64,000 bases of DNA from CAYSUS01 sp964434165 (GCA_964434165.1 CAYSUS010000004.1:62001-126000); one strand, 5' to 3'; positions 1-9,007 are shown, counted from the first letter of the stretch. The notes: generated by a model not told the origin, from the letters alone. Numbers and translations: made by a program.

Positions 1-1454
1 GGCACGATTTCGGCCACCACGGCCTGTTCGGTGCCGCGGAGGGCCTCCAGGCGCTGGATCTGCGCCTTGGGCACCACGATCTCGGTCGCGTCGGTACGGA
101 TCTTGAGGAAGCTGGCGTCGGCCCAGACGAGATCGCCCTCGACGCTCGCGCCGCCGTCCTGGATCACGCGCACCACGGCGCGCCCGGTCGGCTCGGCCAA
201 CTGCGTGGTCGATTCGATCAGCACGGCGTCGAGCTTGTTGAAAAACCGGGCCTGCGTCTCGGCCGGCCGGAGGGCCTGCTCGAAGTCGGCCATCGACAGC
301 TTGGGCAAGTGTCCGTCGCTGCCTGACGTGCGCCGCATGGCCAAGAGCGCCGCCTCGTTGGCCAGGCTCTCCAGTTGGGCTCCGGTGAAACCCTCGGTGC
401 GGCCGGCCAGGGCCTCCAGCGCCACGTCGGGCCCCACGCGCTTGTTTCGCGTGTGGATCCGCAAGGCCTCCAGGCGTCCCGCGAGCGAGAGCTCGTGGAT
501 CGTCGCGCGGCGGTCGAAGCGCCCGGGACGAACCAGGGCCGGGTCGAGGATGTCCGGCCGATTCGTGGCCGCAATCACGACCACCGGTTCGGTGCTCTCG
601 AAACCGTCGAGGCACACGAGAAGCTGGTTGAGCGTCTGTTCCCGCTCGTCGTGGCTGGAGCCGATGCCGGACCCCCGGCGCCGGCCCACGGCGTCGAGCT
701 CGTCGATGAAGATCACGGCCGGGGCATTCTTGCGGGCCGTCTCGAAGGTGTCGCGGACGCGCGCGGCTCCCACGCCCACGAACATCTCCACGAACTCCGA
801 GGCCGAGACGAAGTAGAACTGGGCGCTGGTCTCGCCGGCCACGGCCCGGGCCAGGAGCGTCTTGCCGCAGCCGGGCGGACCTTCGAGCAGCACCCCGCGC
901 GGCAGGCGCGCGCCCGACTGGGCCCATCGCTGCGGATGGCGAAGGAAGTCGATCACGTCGCCCAACGGGAGCTTGGCCTCCTCGCAACCCGCCACGTCGG
1001 CGAACGTGGCCTTGGTCTGGTCGGGGATCAGCCTCGCCCGCGTGTTGCGCAGCGCCATGATGTCGCCCATGCCGCCCTGGCTCCTGCGGGCGAGCCACCA
1101 GAGCACGGCCACCACCACCAGCGCCGCCACCACGCCGTAGAGCAGGTAGGTGCCGATGCCCGTCCCCTGGCTCGGGAGGATGGGCACGCGCGCGGCCGAC
1201 AGTTCGGCAACGAGTCCCTCGTCGAGCACGCCCAGCGTGTAGTAGTCCTCGCCGCGGGTCGTCTCGACCTCGATCCGGTTCTGCTTGACCGTGACGCTCT
1301 CGACGCGGCCTCGCCGGAGATCCTCGCGAAACGCCGCGAAGTCCCGGAACAGATCCGGCCCGCCCGAGCCCAGATACTGGAAGGCAAAGAAGAACGCGGC
1401 CACCAGGAGCAGCCAGACCAGCCAGGTCACGCTCCGCTTCTTCGCTTCGGCCAC
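1..1454 (-). CDS. FtsH-like membrane AAA+ ATPase, protease domain not seen (3' end outside window)
   Basis: I translated this frame by hand; it stays open to the window edge (484 codons). Start GTG at 1454 has AAGGAG seven bases upstream. Order: N-terminal membrane segment (about residues 6-25), short extracytoplasmic part, second membrane segment (about 95-115), then an FtsH-type AAA+ module: ADVAGCEEAK, Walker A GPPGCGKT (about 193), Walker B VIFIDELDA (about 245), and the second region of homology with TNRPDILDPALVRPGRFDRR (about 295). The AAA lid follows (EGFTGAQLESLANEAALLA). In true FtsH the zinc-protease motif HExxH comes soon after the lid. Here about 85 residues follow it with no HExxH, and the last 60 (GGASVEGDLVWADASFLKIR and on) look like a small beta-barrel, perhaps Sm-like. 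So it may be an FtsH-derived ATPase that remodels membrane proteins without cutting them. The missing C-terminus could still hold more domains. Confidence 0.85.
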   Translation of the reverse strand, partial: MAEAKKRSVTWLVWLLLVAAFFFAFQYLGSGGPDLFRDFAAFREDLRRGRVESVTVKQNRIEVETTRGEDYYTLGVLDEGLVAELSAARVPILPSQGTGIGTYLLYGVVAALVVVAVLWWLARRSQGGMGDIMALRNTRARLIPDQTKATFADVAGCEEAKLPLGDVIDFLRHPQRWAQSGARLPRGVLLEGPPGCGKTLLARAVAGETSAQFYFVSASEFVEMFVGVGAARVRDTFETARKNAPAVIFIDELDAVGRRRGSGIGSSHDEREQTLNQLLVCLDGFESTEPVVVIAATNRPDILDPALVRPGRFDRRATIHELSLAGRLEALRIHTRNKRVGPDVALEALAGRTEGFTGAQLESLANEAALLAMRRTSGSDGHLPKLSMADFEQALRPAETQARFFNKLDAVLIESTTQLAEPTGRAVVRVIQDGGASVEGDLVWADASFLKIRTDATEIVVPKAQIQRLEALRGTEQAVVAEIV

Positions 1455-1668
1455 CTCGTTGCTCCTTGCCCGCAGAATCGCGCCCGAACAGGCCCCCGTC
1501 GAACGACCCCCGAAATCCTCGGCACGCGCTGAATTCTACGTCACGCGGGGGCGGGCGCCGAGCGCGCGGCGGTTCGGCCGCGCGCGATCCTCGACCGGCG
1601 GTCAGGCCAAGGCAAGTTGAGCTGCCCGGATATCCGCTCGCCGTGTGGACCCATCCCAGCTTGCCTTG

Positions 1669-2283
1669 TTACCGGCCCTCTTCTTGCTGTGAGCAACCTT
1701 CCCAGTCGTGAGTCAACCACCAGATGGCCTTGCCGACGGCCCAAAAGGTCCCCGTGACAAGCGCGTAGGCCGGACACACGAGCCCCAGCAGCAGCGGCAG
1801 CCTGAAGACCCATGGCCCGCCGACGAGTGGGAGGGGGGACATGTCCATCCATGGCATCTCGGCGAGCTGGCGCTCGCGCCGGTGTTGGTCCACGATAACC
1901 GAGACCACGACGCACAGCGTGGCAATCGCCACGAGGAATTCCTTGAGCGTGACTTGCAGCCGCGCAGGACGACTGCGAACAAGCCGTTCCACTGCGTAAA
2001 CGGTGCTGGCGACCATCGCCAGCGGCTCTCCATACAGAAGCAAGTCCGTCAAGTCGAATAGACGGCATTGCGCGTGGGCGGTCAGAATGTACGGCGGCCC
2101 GCATGCCACGAGCACGGCGGCGAGAATGCCGCCCGCCCACCAGCTCACACCGTGGACGTCATCCAGGCGGCGGTGTCGGTTGCGGGCGATATCTCCCGGG
2201 GATTCTATCCGGCCGGAGAGAAACCCTGCAATCTTCCCGATCATGCCGGCCCGGCTCGAACCGATTTCTGCACGTTTGCTCAC
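1669..2283 (-). CDS. Hypothetical multi-pass membrane protein
   Basis: 204 residues, not assigned to a family. About four hydrophobic segments are visible (near residues 47-65, 85-100, 113-132 and 150-190), separated by short basic stretches such as ERLVRSRPARLQ. This suggests a small inner-membrane protein with no soluble domain. The start is uncertain: GTG at 2283 gives the longest form, ATG at 2244 would remove 13 residues, and neither has a convincing ribosome site. It is followed by the ftsH-like gene on the same strand after about 210 bases and is divergent from the sugar transferase at 2425. No function is proposed. Confidence 0.6.
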   Translation of the reverse strand: MSKRAEIGSSRAGMIGKIAGFLSGRIESPGDIARNRHRRLDDVHGVSWWAGGILAAVLVACGPPYILTAHAQCRLFDLTDLLLYGEPLAMVASTVYAVERLVRSRPARLQVTLKEFLVAIATLCVVVSVIVDQHRRERQLAEMPWMDMSPLPLVGGPWVFRLPLLLGLVCPAYALVTGTFWAVGKAIWWLTHDWEGCSQQEEGR

Positions 2284-2424
2284 GGACGTTTCGGGCGTCG
2301 AATCGGGGCCCTATTCCACCCGGCTCTCCTAGCTTGTCTTGACCCGGCCTCCCCGCGCCTGCTACAACCCGCCGCCTCTTCCTTATCCGATCTTCCCAGT
2401 CGGTCTATTGCGGACGAGGGACGT

Positions 2425-3813
2425 ATGTACCGGCGGCACGGCGACAAGCTCGGTGTGGTGTTCCTCCTCGGCGATCTGGGCGTGACCGCCGCGGCCTGGT
2501 TCGCCGCGTATCTGGCGCGGTTCGCCCTGTGGCCCTCGCCCGACGGCGTGCCCGACCTGCCCCTGGTGATCCAGGGTCTGCCGGCCGTGCTCGTGCTGGC
2601 CGCGGTGGCCTACCGGCTGTGCGGGCTGTACGAGGTCCATCGGCTCAAGCAGCTTCCGCGCGAGCTGGGCACGATTCTCAAGGCCGGCGGCCTGCTGTTC
2701 GTCCTGGTGATCACGCTGACGTTCTACCGCCGCGACCTGTACGAGTCGCGCCTCGCGCTGGCCCTGTTCCTCGCGCTGGACGTGGTCGCCCTGATCCTCG
2801 TGCGCCGCCTGGTGTGGAGGGCCCTGAAGTTTCTTCGCGGCCGGGGACTGAACTACGGGCGCGCGGTTATCGTGGGTACGGGGCGAACCGGCCGGCGCGT
2901 GGCCGAGACGATCCGCAACAACGGCTGGACCGGGCTGGAGGCCGTGGGCTTCGTCGATCGCCCGGGGCGCGTCGAGCCGACCGTGCTGCCGCGACTGGGC
3001 CAGATCGACGACCTCCACAGGATCGTGGAAGAAGAGAAGATCGACCACGTGTTCGTGGCCCTGCCGCTCTCCCGCTACGGCGAATTGCCCGACGTCTATA
3101 GGGCCGTCTCCGACGTGCTGGTCGAGGTGCAGCTCGTGCCCGAGGTGCCCAACCTGGCCGGCATGAAGCTGGGCATGCTCGACATCGACGGCACGGTGTT
3201 CCTCAGTTGCCGCCAGAGCCCGCACTACGGCCTGGGCCGCGCGGCCAAGCGGGCGATGGACCTGGTGCTGGGCACGGCTGCGCTGGTGGCCCTGGCGCCG
3301 CTGATGGCCCTGCTGGCGGTGCTCGTCAAGCTCTCCAGCCCAGGTCCGGTCTTCTTCCGGCAGACCCGCACGGGTCTGGGCGGGCGCACGTTCGACATGC
3401 TCAAGTTCCGCAGCATGCGGATCGACGCCGAAACGCAGACCGGACCGGTCTGGGCGAGAAGAGGCGACGACCGCTGTACGCCGCTGGGCCGCTTCATGCG
3501 GCGATGGAGCCTGGACGAGCTGCCGCAGCTCTTCAACGTGCTGGCCGGCGACATGAGCCTCGTGGGCCCGCGACCCGAGCGGGGCGTGTTCGTCGATCAG
3601 TTCCGCCGCCAGATCCCCGGCTACCAGCAGCGCCACCAGGTCAAGGCGGGCATGACCGGCTGGGCCCAGGTGAACGGGTGGCGCGGCAACACCTCGCTCC
3701 GCCGCCGCGTGGAGTGCGACCTCTACTACATCGCCAATTGGTCGGTCTGGCTCGACCTGAAGATCCTGCTTCTGACGGTCTTCTCCGGCGTGCGGCACCG
3801 CAACGCGTATTGA
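2425..3813 (+). CDS. Undecaprenyl-phosphate sugar-1-phosphate transferase, WcaJ/PssY type
   Basis: 462 residues from ATG 2425, with GAGGG just upstream; a longer in-frame reading to 2068 runs through a non-coding-looking leader. Four hydrophobic segments occupy about residues 10-125, then a CoA-binding-like Rossmann domain (VIVGTGRTGRRVAETI, about 152), then the C-terminal bacterial sugar transferase domain with its membrane re-entrant hydrophobic stretch, SSPGPVFFRQTRTG, KFRSM, the RRWSLDELPQLFNVL block, GDMSLVGPRPER and KAGMTGWAQVNGWRG. Family members transfer a sugar-1-phosphate to undecaprenyl phosphate, the first step of exopolysaccharide repeat synthesis at the inner membrane. The sugar cannot be read from sequence. 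A paralogue lies at 49278-50687, next to other polysaccharide genes; this copy stands alone. Confidence 0.93.
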   Translation: MYRRHGDKLGVVFLLGDLGVTAAAWFAAYLARFALWPSPDGVPDLPLVIQGLPAVLVLAAVAYRLCGLYEVHRLKQLPRELGTILKAGGLLFVLVITLTFYRRDLYESRLALALFLALDVVALILVRRLVWRALKFLRGRGLNYGRAVIVGTGRTGRRVAETIRNNGWTGLEAVGFVDRPGRVEPTVLPRLGQIDDLHRIVEEEKIDHVFVALPLSRYGELPDVYRAVSDVLVEVQLVPEVPNLAGMKLGMLDIDGTVFLSCRQSPHYGLGRAAKRAMDLVLGTAALVALAPLMALLAVLVKLSSPGPVFFRQTRTGLGGRTFDMLKFRSMRIDAETQTGPVWARRGDDRCTPLGRFMRRWSLDELPQLFNVLAGDMSLVGPRPERGVFVDQFRRQIPGYQQRHQVKAGMTGWAQVNGWRGNTSLRRRVECDLYYIANWSVWLDLKILLLTVFSGVRHRNAY

Positions 3814-3891
3814 GCGCGACCGGACCCCTGCCCGCTTGCCGGCGGGTGAATCAGTCTCGGGGCCAACCGGCTGGCTCCCCGGACTCCTTCA

Positions 3892-3912
3892 CCCGGCAGA
3901 CAAGCTGCCGGG
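3892..3912. terminator. Hairpin between convergent genes
   Basis: CCCGGCAG and CTGCCGGG form a perfect 8-bp stem around a 5-base loop in the 126-base space between the converging sugar transferase and sulfatase genes. There is no U-tract, so this is a possible bidirectional stop or processing signal, not a proven intrinsic terminator. Confidence 0.4.
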
Positions 3913-3939
3913 GGTCGGCGAGTGGATTCCTACGCTCTT

Positions 3940-5358
3940 CTACTGAAGATTCTGCGGCACGCCGCGCCACCCCGCCCGAAGCAGCTTGCTCAGCTCCTCG
4001 ACCGCCACCTTGTTCGCCGGCTGCTCCGCCACGTTGACGTTCTCGGCCGGGTCAGTGTGGTGGTCGTAGAGCATGCGCGCGGCGAGCTTGCCCTGCTTGT
4101 CGCGCCACTCCGTGAAGAGGTAGCGATCGGTGCGCACGGAGCGCCCCGCGAACCAGATGCTGAACACGGCCTTCTTGCCCGCTCGCGTGGGGTCCTTCAG
4201 CAGCGGCACCAGGCTGCCGCCCTCCAAGGTATCGGGCAGCGGCAGGTCGCACAGCTCGGCCAGCGTGGGATAGATGTCGACGAACTCCACCAGGCCGTCG
4301 CACTTCTTGCCGCCCTCGATGCCGGGCACGCGGAACATCAGCGGGGCGTTGAGCGACGTGTGGAAGTTGCAGTGCTTGCACCACAGGCCGTGCTCGCGCA
4401 GATTCCACCCGTGATCGCCCCACAGGACCACCACGGTCCGCTCGCTCAAGCCCAGCCGGTCGAGCTCGTCCAGCACGCGCCCGATCTGCGCGTCGGTGTA
4501 GCTGGTGGCCGCGTAGTAGCCGCGGATCATCTGCCGGGCGAAGTCGTCGGGCAGCGGGCCCTTCTTCGGGATGCCCGTGTACGCGCGCAGCTCGCCCCAG
4601 TTGTGCATCGCCTGGCGCGGCGCGTCCTTGGGCGGGAAGGGATTGTCGGGCAGCTCGACCGACTCCGTGGGGTAGAGATCCCAGTACTTCTTTGGCGCAT
4701 TGAACGGCAGGTGCGGCTTCAGAAACCCCACGGCCAGGAAGAACGGCTTGTCCCTCAGCAGGCGGAGCCGCTTGATGGCCTCCTGGGCGGTCTTGCCGTC
4801 GCCGTAGGCGTCGTCGTCCACGTCGGCGCACTCGAAGGGAGGCCCGTTGCCCCGCTTCGACTTCGATGCCCACTGGCGCGACTCGGGCAGCGCGTAGTCG
4901 CGCCAGTTGCCCTCGGACATCTTGGGGCGCCACACCGGCTCGCTCCAGCCCTGCGGGTCGTCGTTCTGGACATGATAGATCTTGCCCAGCGAGACGGTCG
5001 TGTAGCCGTGGTCCTTGAAGTTCTGCGGCAGCGTGACCACGTCGGGCAGGTGGTCGCGGAGCCGGTCGTTGTAGCGGAGACACTTCGTGGTGTCGGCCCG
5101 ACACCCGGAGAGCAGGCTCGCGCGCGACGCCCCGCAGACGGGCACCTGGCAGTAGGCCCGGCTGAAGATCACGCCCTCTTGGGCCAGCCGGTCGATGTTC
5201 GGCGACTTCACGTGCGTGGCCCCGAAGCAGTTCAGCTCCGGCCGGAGGTCGTCCACGGCGATGAACAGGACGTTGAGCTTGTCTTTGGCCTGGGCGGAAC
5301 AGAGCGAGCCCGCCAGGGCGATCGCGACATACAACACGGCGAGAAGCAGACGGCGCAT
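3940..5358 (-). CDS. Exported formylglycine-dependent sulfatase (iduronate-2-sulfatase-like)
   Basis: 472 residues from ATG 5358, with GAGGAG six bases upstream. An N-terminal signal peptide ends near SAQA (residue 24). The metal-binding start of the sulfatase fold is visible (VLFIAVDDLRPELN, residues 30-43). The formylglycine site is CGASR at 75-79, whose Cys is oxidised by a separate formylglycine-generating enzyme or anaerobic sulfatase maturase. Further family blocks are GKIYH, GFLKPHLPF and LWGDHGWNLREHGLWCKH. The overall pattern resembles iduronate-2-sulfatases and choline-sulfatase-like enzymes that planctomycetes carry in large numbers for sulfated polysaccharides. The substrate is not evident. 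No maturation enzyme lies in the window. The next gene upstream is hydF, 122 bases away, with a dispersed hairpin repeat between them. Confidence 0.95.
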   Translation of the reverse strand: MRRLLLAVLYVAIALAGSLCSAQAKDKLNVLFIAVDDLRPELNCFGATHVKSPNIDRLAQEGVIFSRAYCQVPVCGASRASLLSGCRADTTKCLRYNDRLRDHLPDVVTLPQNFKDHGYTTVSLGKIYHVQNDDPQGWSEPVWRPKMSEGNWRDYALPESRQWASKSKRGNGPPFECADVDDDAYGDGKTAQEAIKRLRLLRDKPFFLAVGFLKPHLPFNAPKKYWDLYPTESVELPDNPFPPKDAPRQAMHNWGELRAYTGIPKKGPLPDDFARQMIRGYYAATSYTDAQIGRVLDELDRLGLSERTVVVLWGDHGWNLREHGLWCKHCNFHTSLNAPLMFRVPGIEGGKKCDGLVEFVDIYPTLAELCDLPLPDTLEGGSLVPLLKDPTRAGKKAVFSIWFAGRSVRTDRYLFTEWRDKQGKLAARMLYDHHTDPAENVNVAEQPANKVAVEELSKLLRAGWRGVPQNLQ

Positions 5359-5406
5359 GGGGGTCTCCTCGGGTGGGGGTGACTCGCGTGTCAGGGCGTG
5401 CGGGAA

Positions 5407-5471
5407 GGGGACAGGCACCATTCGTGCAGAGCACCCTTCGGGCCGCTGCGCGGCAAATGGCGCCAGTCCCC
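5407..5471. repeat. Dispersed hairpin repeat, CCTTCGGGCCGC-loop family, copy 1
   Basis: GGGGACAGGCACCATT (5407-5422) pairs with AAATGGCGCCAGTCCCC (5455-5471); the loop holds CCCTTCGGGCCGCTGCGC. The same loop core and similarly paired arms recur at 32116-32177, with a degraded relative near 19821-19885. It occupies the gap between the sulfatase start and the hydF stop. Confidence 0.6.
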
Positions 5472-5480
5472 GACGGATGT

Positions 5481-6740
5481 CTATTGTCGTTGCCCCGCCG
5501 CGGCGTGCAACCGCCGGTAGGTCTCCAGGGCGTCGGGGAAGGGCTCCAGGGCGCGGTCGAAGATGCCGAGCGTGTAGGCGATGGTCATGCCGTAGTTGCA
5601 GATCGGCACGCCGGCCCGGCGGCAGCGGAGCATGCGCGTGAGGACCTCGCGGCGGTTCCACATGCAGGCCCCGCAGTGGACCACGAGTTGGTACGCGGCC
5701 AGGTCCTCGGGGAAGTCGCGCCCGGCGTTGGTCTGGAAGTGCAGCTCCCCGCCCACGTACTGGCGCAGCCAGCGGGGGATTTTCACGCGTCCGATGTCAT
5801 CGCTGATCGGATGGTGCGTACACGCCTCTGCGACGAGCACACGGTCGCCCGGCTTGAGACGATCGATGGCCAGCGCCCCTTCGACGAACTGGCTCAGGTC
5901 GCCCTTCTGGCGCGCGAAGAGGATCGAGAACGAGGTCATCTTCACGCCCGGCGGCGTGTCGCCGGCCACCTTCAGAAAGGCCTGCGAGTCGGTCACGACC
6001 AGGGCGGGCGGGCGGATGAGACGGTCCAGGGCGTCGCGCAGCTCCCGCTCCTTGACGACCATGCAGTAGGAGTCGCCGTCGAGCAGGTCGCGGATGGTCT
6101 GCACCTGGGGCTGGATGAGCCGGCCCTTGGGGGCCTCCTTGTCGATCGGCACCACGAGCACCACCAGCTCGCCCGGCGGCACGAGGTCCGACACGATCGA
6201 CGGCTGGTTGATGAGCTCCTCGGGCGCGGCGGCGATCAACGCCTCGCGGAGCGCAAGCACCCCGGTCCCTTCGGGGGCGACCGTCTCGACAACGGGGATC
6301 TTCGCCTGCGCGAGGCTCGACGCGACGGCCGGGTCGGGCTCGCCCTGCTCGGCCTTCAAGTCGGCCTTGTTGAAGACCACGATCGCCGGGACCTCGCGCG
6401 CGCGAAGCTCGTCGAGGAGCCGCTGCTCGAACTCGGTCCACTCTCCGGCCTCGGCCACGACCACGCCCACGTCGGTGCGGTCGAACACCTGCCGCGTCTT
6501 CTGCATCCGCATCTCGCCCAGGGCGCCCACGTCGTCGATGCCGGCCGTATCGATGAACAGCACCGGCCCGATCGGCAGCAGCTCCATGGGCTTCTCGACC
6601 GGGTCGGTCGTGGTGCCGGCCACGCCGGAGACGATCGCCACCTGCTGCCGCGTCAGGGCATTCAGAAGCGACGACTTGCCCGCGTTGCGGCGGCCGAACA
6701 GGCCGATGTGCAGGCGGAGACTCTTGGGGGCGGGACGCAT
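5481..6740 (-). CDS. hydF: [FeFe]-hydrogenase maturation GTPase HydF
   Basis: 419 residues, the usual length for HydF. The N-terminal TrmE-type GTPase domain shows the P-loop GRRNAGKSS (residues 16-24), TTTDP, DTAGIDD (switch II) and NKADL. A central dimerisation domain follows. The C-terminal cluster-binding domain has the HydF signature: Cys307 in ACTHH, and HCGAC at 355-359, that is C-x-H followed about 47 residues later by H-C-x-x-C, which ligates the [4Fe-4S] cluster. HydF is the scaffold on which the 2Fe subcluster made by HydE and HydG is assembled and passed to the [FeFe]-hydrogenase. Neither hydE, hydG nor a hydrogenase gene is in this window, so the partners must lie elsewhere or be lost. 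Presence of hydF implies fermentative or hydrogen-linked anaerobic metabolism. Confidence 0.93.
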   Translation of the reverse strand: MRPAPKSLRLHIGLFGRRNAGKSSLLNALTRQQVAIVSGVAGTTTDPVEKPMELLPIGPVLFIDTAGIDDVGALGEMRMQKTRQVFDRTDVGVVVAEAGEWTEFEQRLLDELRAREVPAIVVFNKADLKAEQGEPDPAVASSLAQAKIPVVETVAPEGTGVLALREALIAAAPEELINQPSIVSDLVPPGELVVLVVPIDKEAPKGRLIQPQVQTIRDLLDGDSYCMVVKERELRDALDRLIRPPALVVTDSQAFLKVAGDTPPGVKMTSFSILFARQKGDLSQFVEGALAIDRLKPGDRVLVAEACTHHPISDDIGRVKIPRWLRQYVGGELHFQTNAGRDFPEDLAAYQLVVHCGACMWNRREVLTRMLRCRRAGVPICNYGMTIAYTLGIFDRALEPFPDALETYRRLHAAAGQRQ

Positions 6741-6769
6741 GAGTGGTTAGCGGTTAGCGGGTGCAATCT

Positions 6770-6795
6770 CCCCTCTCCCGCTCGCGGGAGAGGGG
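6770..6795. repeat. REP-like perfect palindrome
   Basis: CCCCTCTCCCGC and GCGGGAGAGGGG form a perfect 12-bp stem around a 2-base loop, followed by TCGGGGGTGAGGG. This unit resembles short palindromes I know as dispersed extragenic repeats in many GC-rich genomes. It sits in the 140 bases between the hydF start and the next gene's stop. Confidence 0.7.
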
Positions 6796-6880
6796 TCGGG
6801 GGTGAGGGCGATTTCATTCGTTGGTGCGTCGGTCGCGAACGCCGTGATACCCAAGCGAACCGCACTGGGAAGAATGCCTG

Positions 6881-8893
6881 CTACTTCAGCGGTGGCTCGA
6901 ATACGTAGAAGCCCTCGATCGTCACGGGGCCGTCGCCCGCGGCGGTCAACTCCAGCACGTGGGGAGCGTTGGCCAGGTTCTGCATCAGCGGCACGGCCAG
7001 GGATTGCTTGTCGCCGGCGAAGTCCACCTTCTCCTGGGCGCAGCGATAGACCTCGAAGATGAACTGGTCTCCTTCACTGTTGTTGTAGGTCACGGTGCCG
7101 TCCTTTCGGTCGGTCCTCTTGTTGTGCCGCCATAGCGCGGGGTCGAGGCGGATCTGCCCCGACTTGCTCGTGAAAGGCTCGTCGGAGCGGCCCTCGCCGT
7201 CCGGCCCCGTCACGCTCCCTTCGAGACGGAAATGGCCCGCGTCGTCCGTCATCGTGATGGTCCACGTCTGCGGCACGGTGCTCTGGCCCAGCTCCACGGC
7301 GTGTGGGGCGATGTCGCCCGGCCCCGGCCCCTTGAGCTTCAGCGGGCGCTTGGCCGTGGGTCGGATGAACGTGGTGTAGAAAGCCGGGGCCCCGTCGGCC
7401 GGCTTGCCGTCGATCTGGACCCGCATCGTGCCGCCGCCGGGCAGCGTGCGGCCCAGAAGGTCGATGCGGTTGCCCGTGAAGTGGACCGTGACCTTGGCGC
7501 CCTCTTCCGCCGTGCGCGCGATTCCGCTCTTGCGCTCCCACTTGCCTGCAAGCGCGACCTTCTCCTCGTCGTTCGTCGTGGGCGGGGCCACGGAGAGCCG
7601 CCGCTCGCGCGAGGCCGGGTCGTAGCCGAGCTCCTCCGGCGCCGCGACGTGGCGCGTGATGTTGTCCCAGATGCGGATGAACCCGTGGCGGTTCTGGTGG
7701 ACCGAGTCGCCGACCAGCTCCGGCGGCTCCAGGCCGTGCTCCTTCATGTACGCGGCCAGCTCGCGGCGATTCTCGACGAACTCGGCCTGGTGCTTGCGGC
7801 AGATCGCGCGAATCTGCTCCCAATCGACCACGCCGCTTTCGATCTCGCGGTCGGTGAGCTTGCTCCGCTGGAAGAAGTGCAGGCTGGGCACGATCACGTC
7901 GGCCGTGGTGTGGCGGCGGACCTCGGTCAAGAGGCCGTCGAGCCCTTCCGGCGAGCCGTTGGTGTAGGTGAACACGAGGTCGGGCTGGTCGGCGATGACG
8001 AATTGCCGCACCCAGCCCCGCGCGTAGTCCCACGGCGTGCCGCTGCCGGCGTGCTTCTTGTAGATGATGGGCGGAGCTTGGGGGAACCGCTCACGGATAA
8101 CGCGGATCAGGGGATAGCCGTCGCCCTGGAAGTTGGTCCAGCTCGATCCGACCGCCCAGATCACGAAAGGCCTGCCCGGCACGCCCGCGCGGCCCTGCCA
8201 TTTGGCCACGGACAGGGCCAGGTTGCGCCCGTCGCCGGGCCGCGGCGAGACGTCGTACGGCGGCAGCCTGGCCCGGTCGGCCTCGTAGGCGGCCGACATC
8301 TCGGCCTCCGTGGCCGTGCGGAGGCGGAAGTCGTCCACGGCGATGGACTGCCCCTCGGGGCTGTCCGCGTGCGGCTGGATCTGCAGGTGCAGCGTCTGGC
8401 ACTGAAGGGGCATCCACACGTAGTAGCCCACGCGCTTCCACCGGTTGTCGGTCCCGGGGATGCCCGGGTAGTGGCCGCCGAAGGTCCGCATCGGCTCGTC
8501 GGAGGAGAACCCCAGGGCCATCCAGTGCCTCTCGGGGCTCTTCAGCCAGAACGAGAAGAAGTGCGGCTTGCCGGGGAAGCCCTTGATGTCGCCGGGCGAT
8601 CGGACGATCGTCCCCTTTCGAGCGGGGAACCTGTAGTAGTGCTTTCCCTGCGGGGCGTCGTCGGCCTTGACGATCTCGCCTCCGCCCAGGGCCCACCCCG
8701 GGGGGCGCTGGCCGTCGGGCTCGAAATCGGCCCCGGCCAGCGGGATCGCCTCGGTCCTTTCCGGCACGGGGAAGCAAGCGCTCCCGATGCACTTCAGTCC
8801 CGGCTCCTCGGGCGGCCGGGTCTCCTCGGCCGCTGCGTCCGGACTCGTCGTGGCGAAGAGGACGCATCCGAGAAGAAGCGTTCGCACGGTCAT
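6881..8893 (-). CDS. Exported SGNH/GDSL-like esterase with carbohydrate-binding-like flanks
   Basis: 670 residues from ATG 8893 (GGAG eight bases upstream). The signal peptide ends near ATTSPDAAA. Residues about 50-200 look like a jelly-roll, binding-module-like region (FEPDGQRPPGWALGGGE; SIAVDDFRLR). The middle (about 240-440) has the lay-out of an SGNH hydrolase: a strand ending in VIWAVGSSWTN in place of the usual GDS block, FTYTNGSPEG, and the C-terminal DSVHQNRHGF block that carries the Asp-x-x-His pair typical of SGNH enzymes. The rest is a second beta-rich region (IDLLGRTLPGGGTMRVQIDG) that may bind polysaccharide. It is likely secreted or periplasmic and may de-acylate a polymer. The nucleophile Ser is the weak point: GSSW is my best candidate. 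Flanked by the palindrome at 6770 and repeats at 8917. Confidence 0.7.
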   Translation of the reverse strand: MTVRTLLLGCVLFATTSPDAAAEETRPPEEPGLKCIGSACFPVPERTEAIPLAGADFEPDGQRPPGWALGGGEIVKADDAPQGKHYYRFPARKGTIVRSPGDIKGFPGKPHFFSFWLKSPERHWMALGFSSDEPMRTFGGHYPGIPGTDNRWKRVGYYVWMPLQCQTLHLQIQPHADSPEGQSIAVDDFRLRTATEAEMSAAYEADRARLPPYDVSPRPGDGRNLALSVAKWQGRAGVPGRPFVIWAVGSSWTNFQGDGYPLIRVIRERFPQAPPIIYKKHAGSGTPWDYARGWVRQFVIADQPDLVFTYTNGSPEGLDGLLTEVRRHTTADVIVPSLHFFQRSKLTDREIESGVVDWEQIRAICRKHQAEFVENRRELAAYMKEHGLEPPELVGDSVHQNRHGFIRIWDNITRHVAAPEELGYDPASRERRLSVAPPTTNDEEKVALAGKWERKSGIARTAEEGAKVTVHFTGNRIDLLGRTLPGGGTMRVQIDGKPADGAPAFYTTFIRPTAKRPLKLKGPGPGDIAPHAVELGQSTVPQTWTITMTDDAGHFRLEGSVTGPDGEGRSDEPFTSKSGQIRLDPALWRHNKRTDRKDGTVTYNNSEGDQFIFEVYRCAQEKVDFAGDKQSLAVPLMQNLANAPHVLELTAAGDGPVTIEGFYVFEPPLK

Positions 8894-8916
8894 GGGGATT
8901 TCTCCGAAGCTGCTGA

Positions 8917-8961
8917 AGTACGGGAGTACGTAGCACGAGAGTACGGGAGTACGAAAGTACG
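8917..8961. repeat. Short direct/inverted repeats AGTACGGGAGTACG
   Basis: The 14-mer AGTACGGGAGTACG occurs at 8917-8930 and again at 8940-8953, followed by AAAGTACG. Each copy is itself partly palindromic through GTAC. It lies just upstream of the SGNH-like gene start. It could be a remnant of a dispersed repeat; no regulatory role is shown. Confidence 0.6.
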
Positions 8962-9007
8962 TGCCAGACGACTCACCACTAACCACTCACCACGGGCCAT
9001 TCGCCGA

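Noticed and set aside
375..1532. Plus-strand frame opposite the FtsH-like gene
   Set aside because: The minus strand carries Walker A, Walker B and the second region of homology; the plus frame has none.
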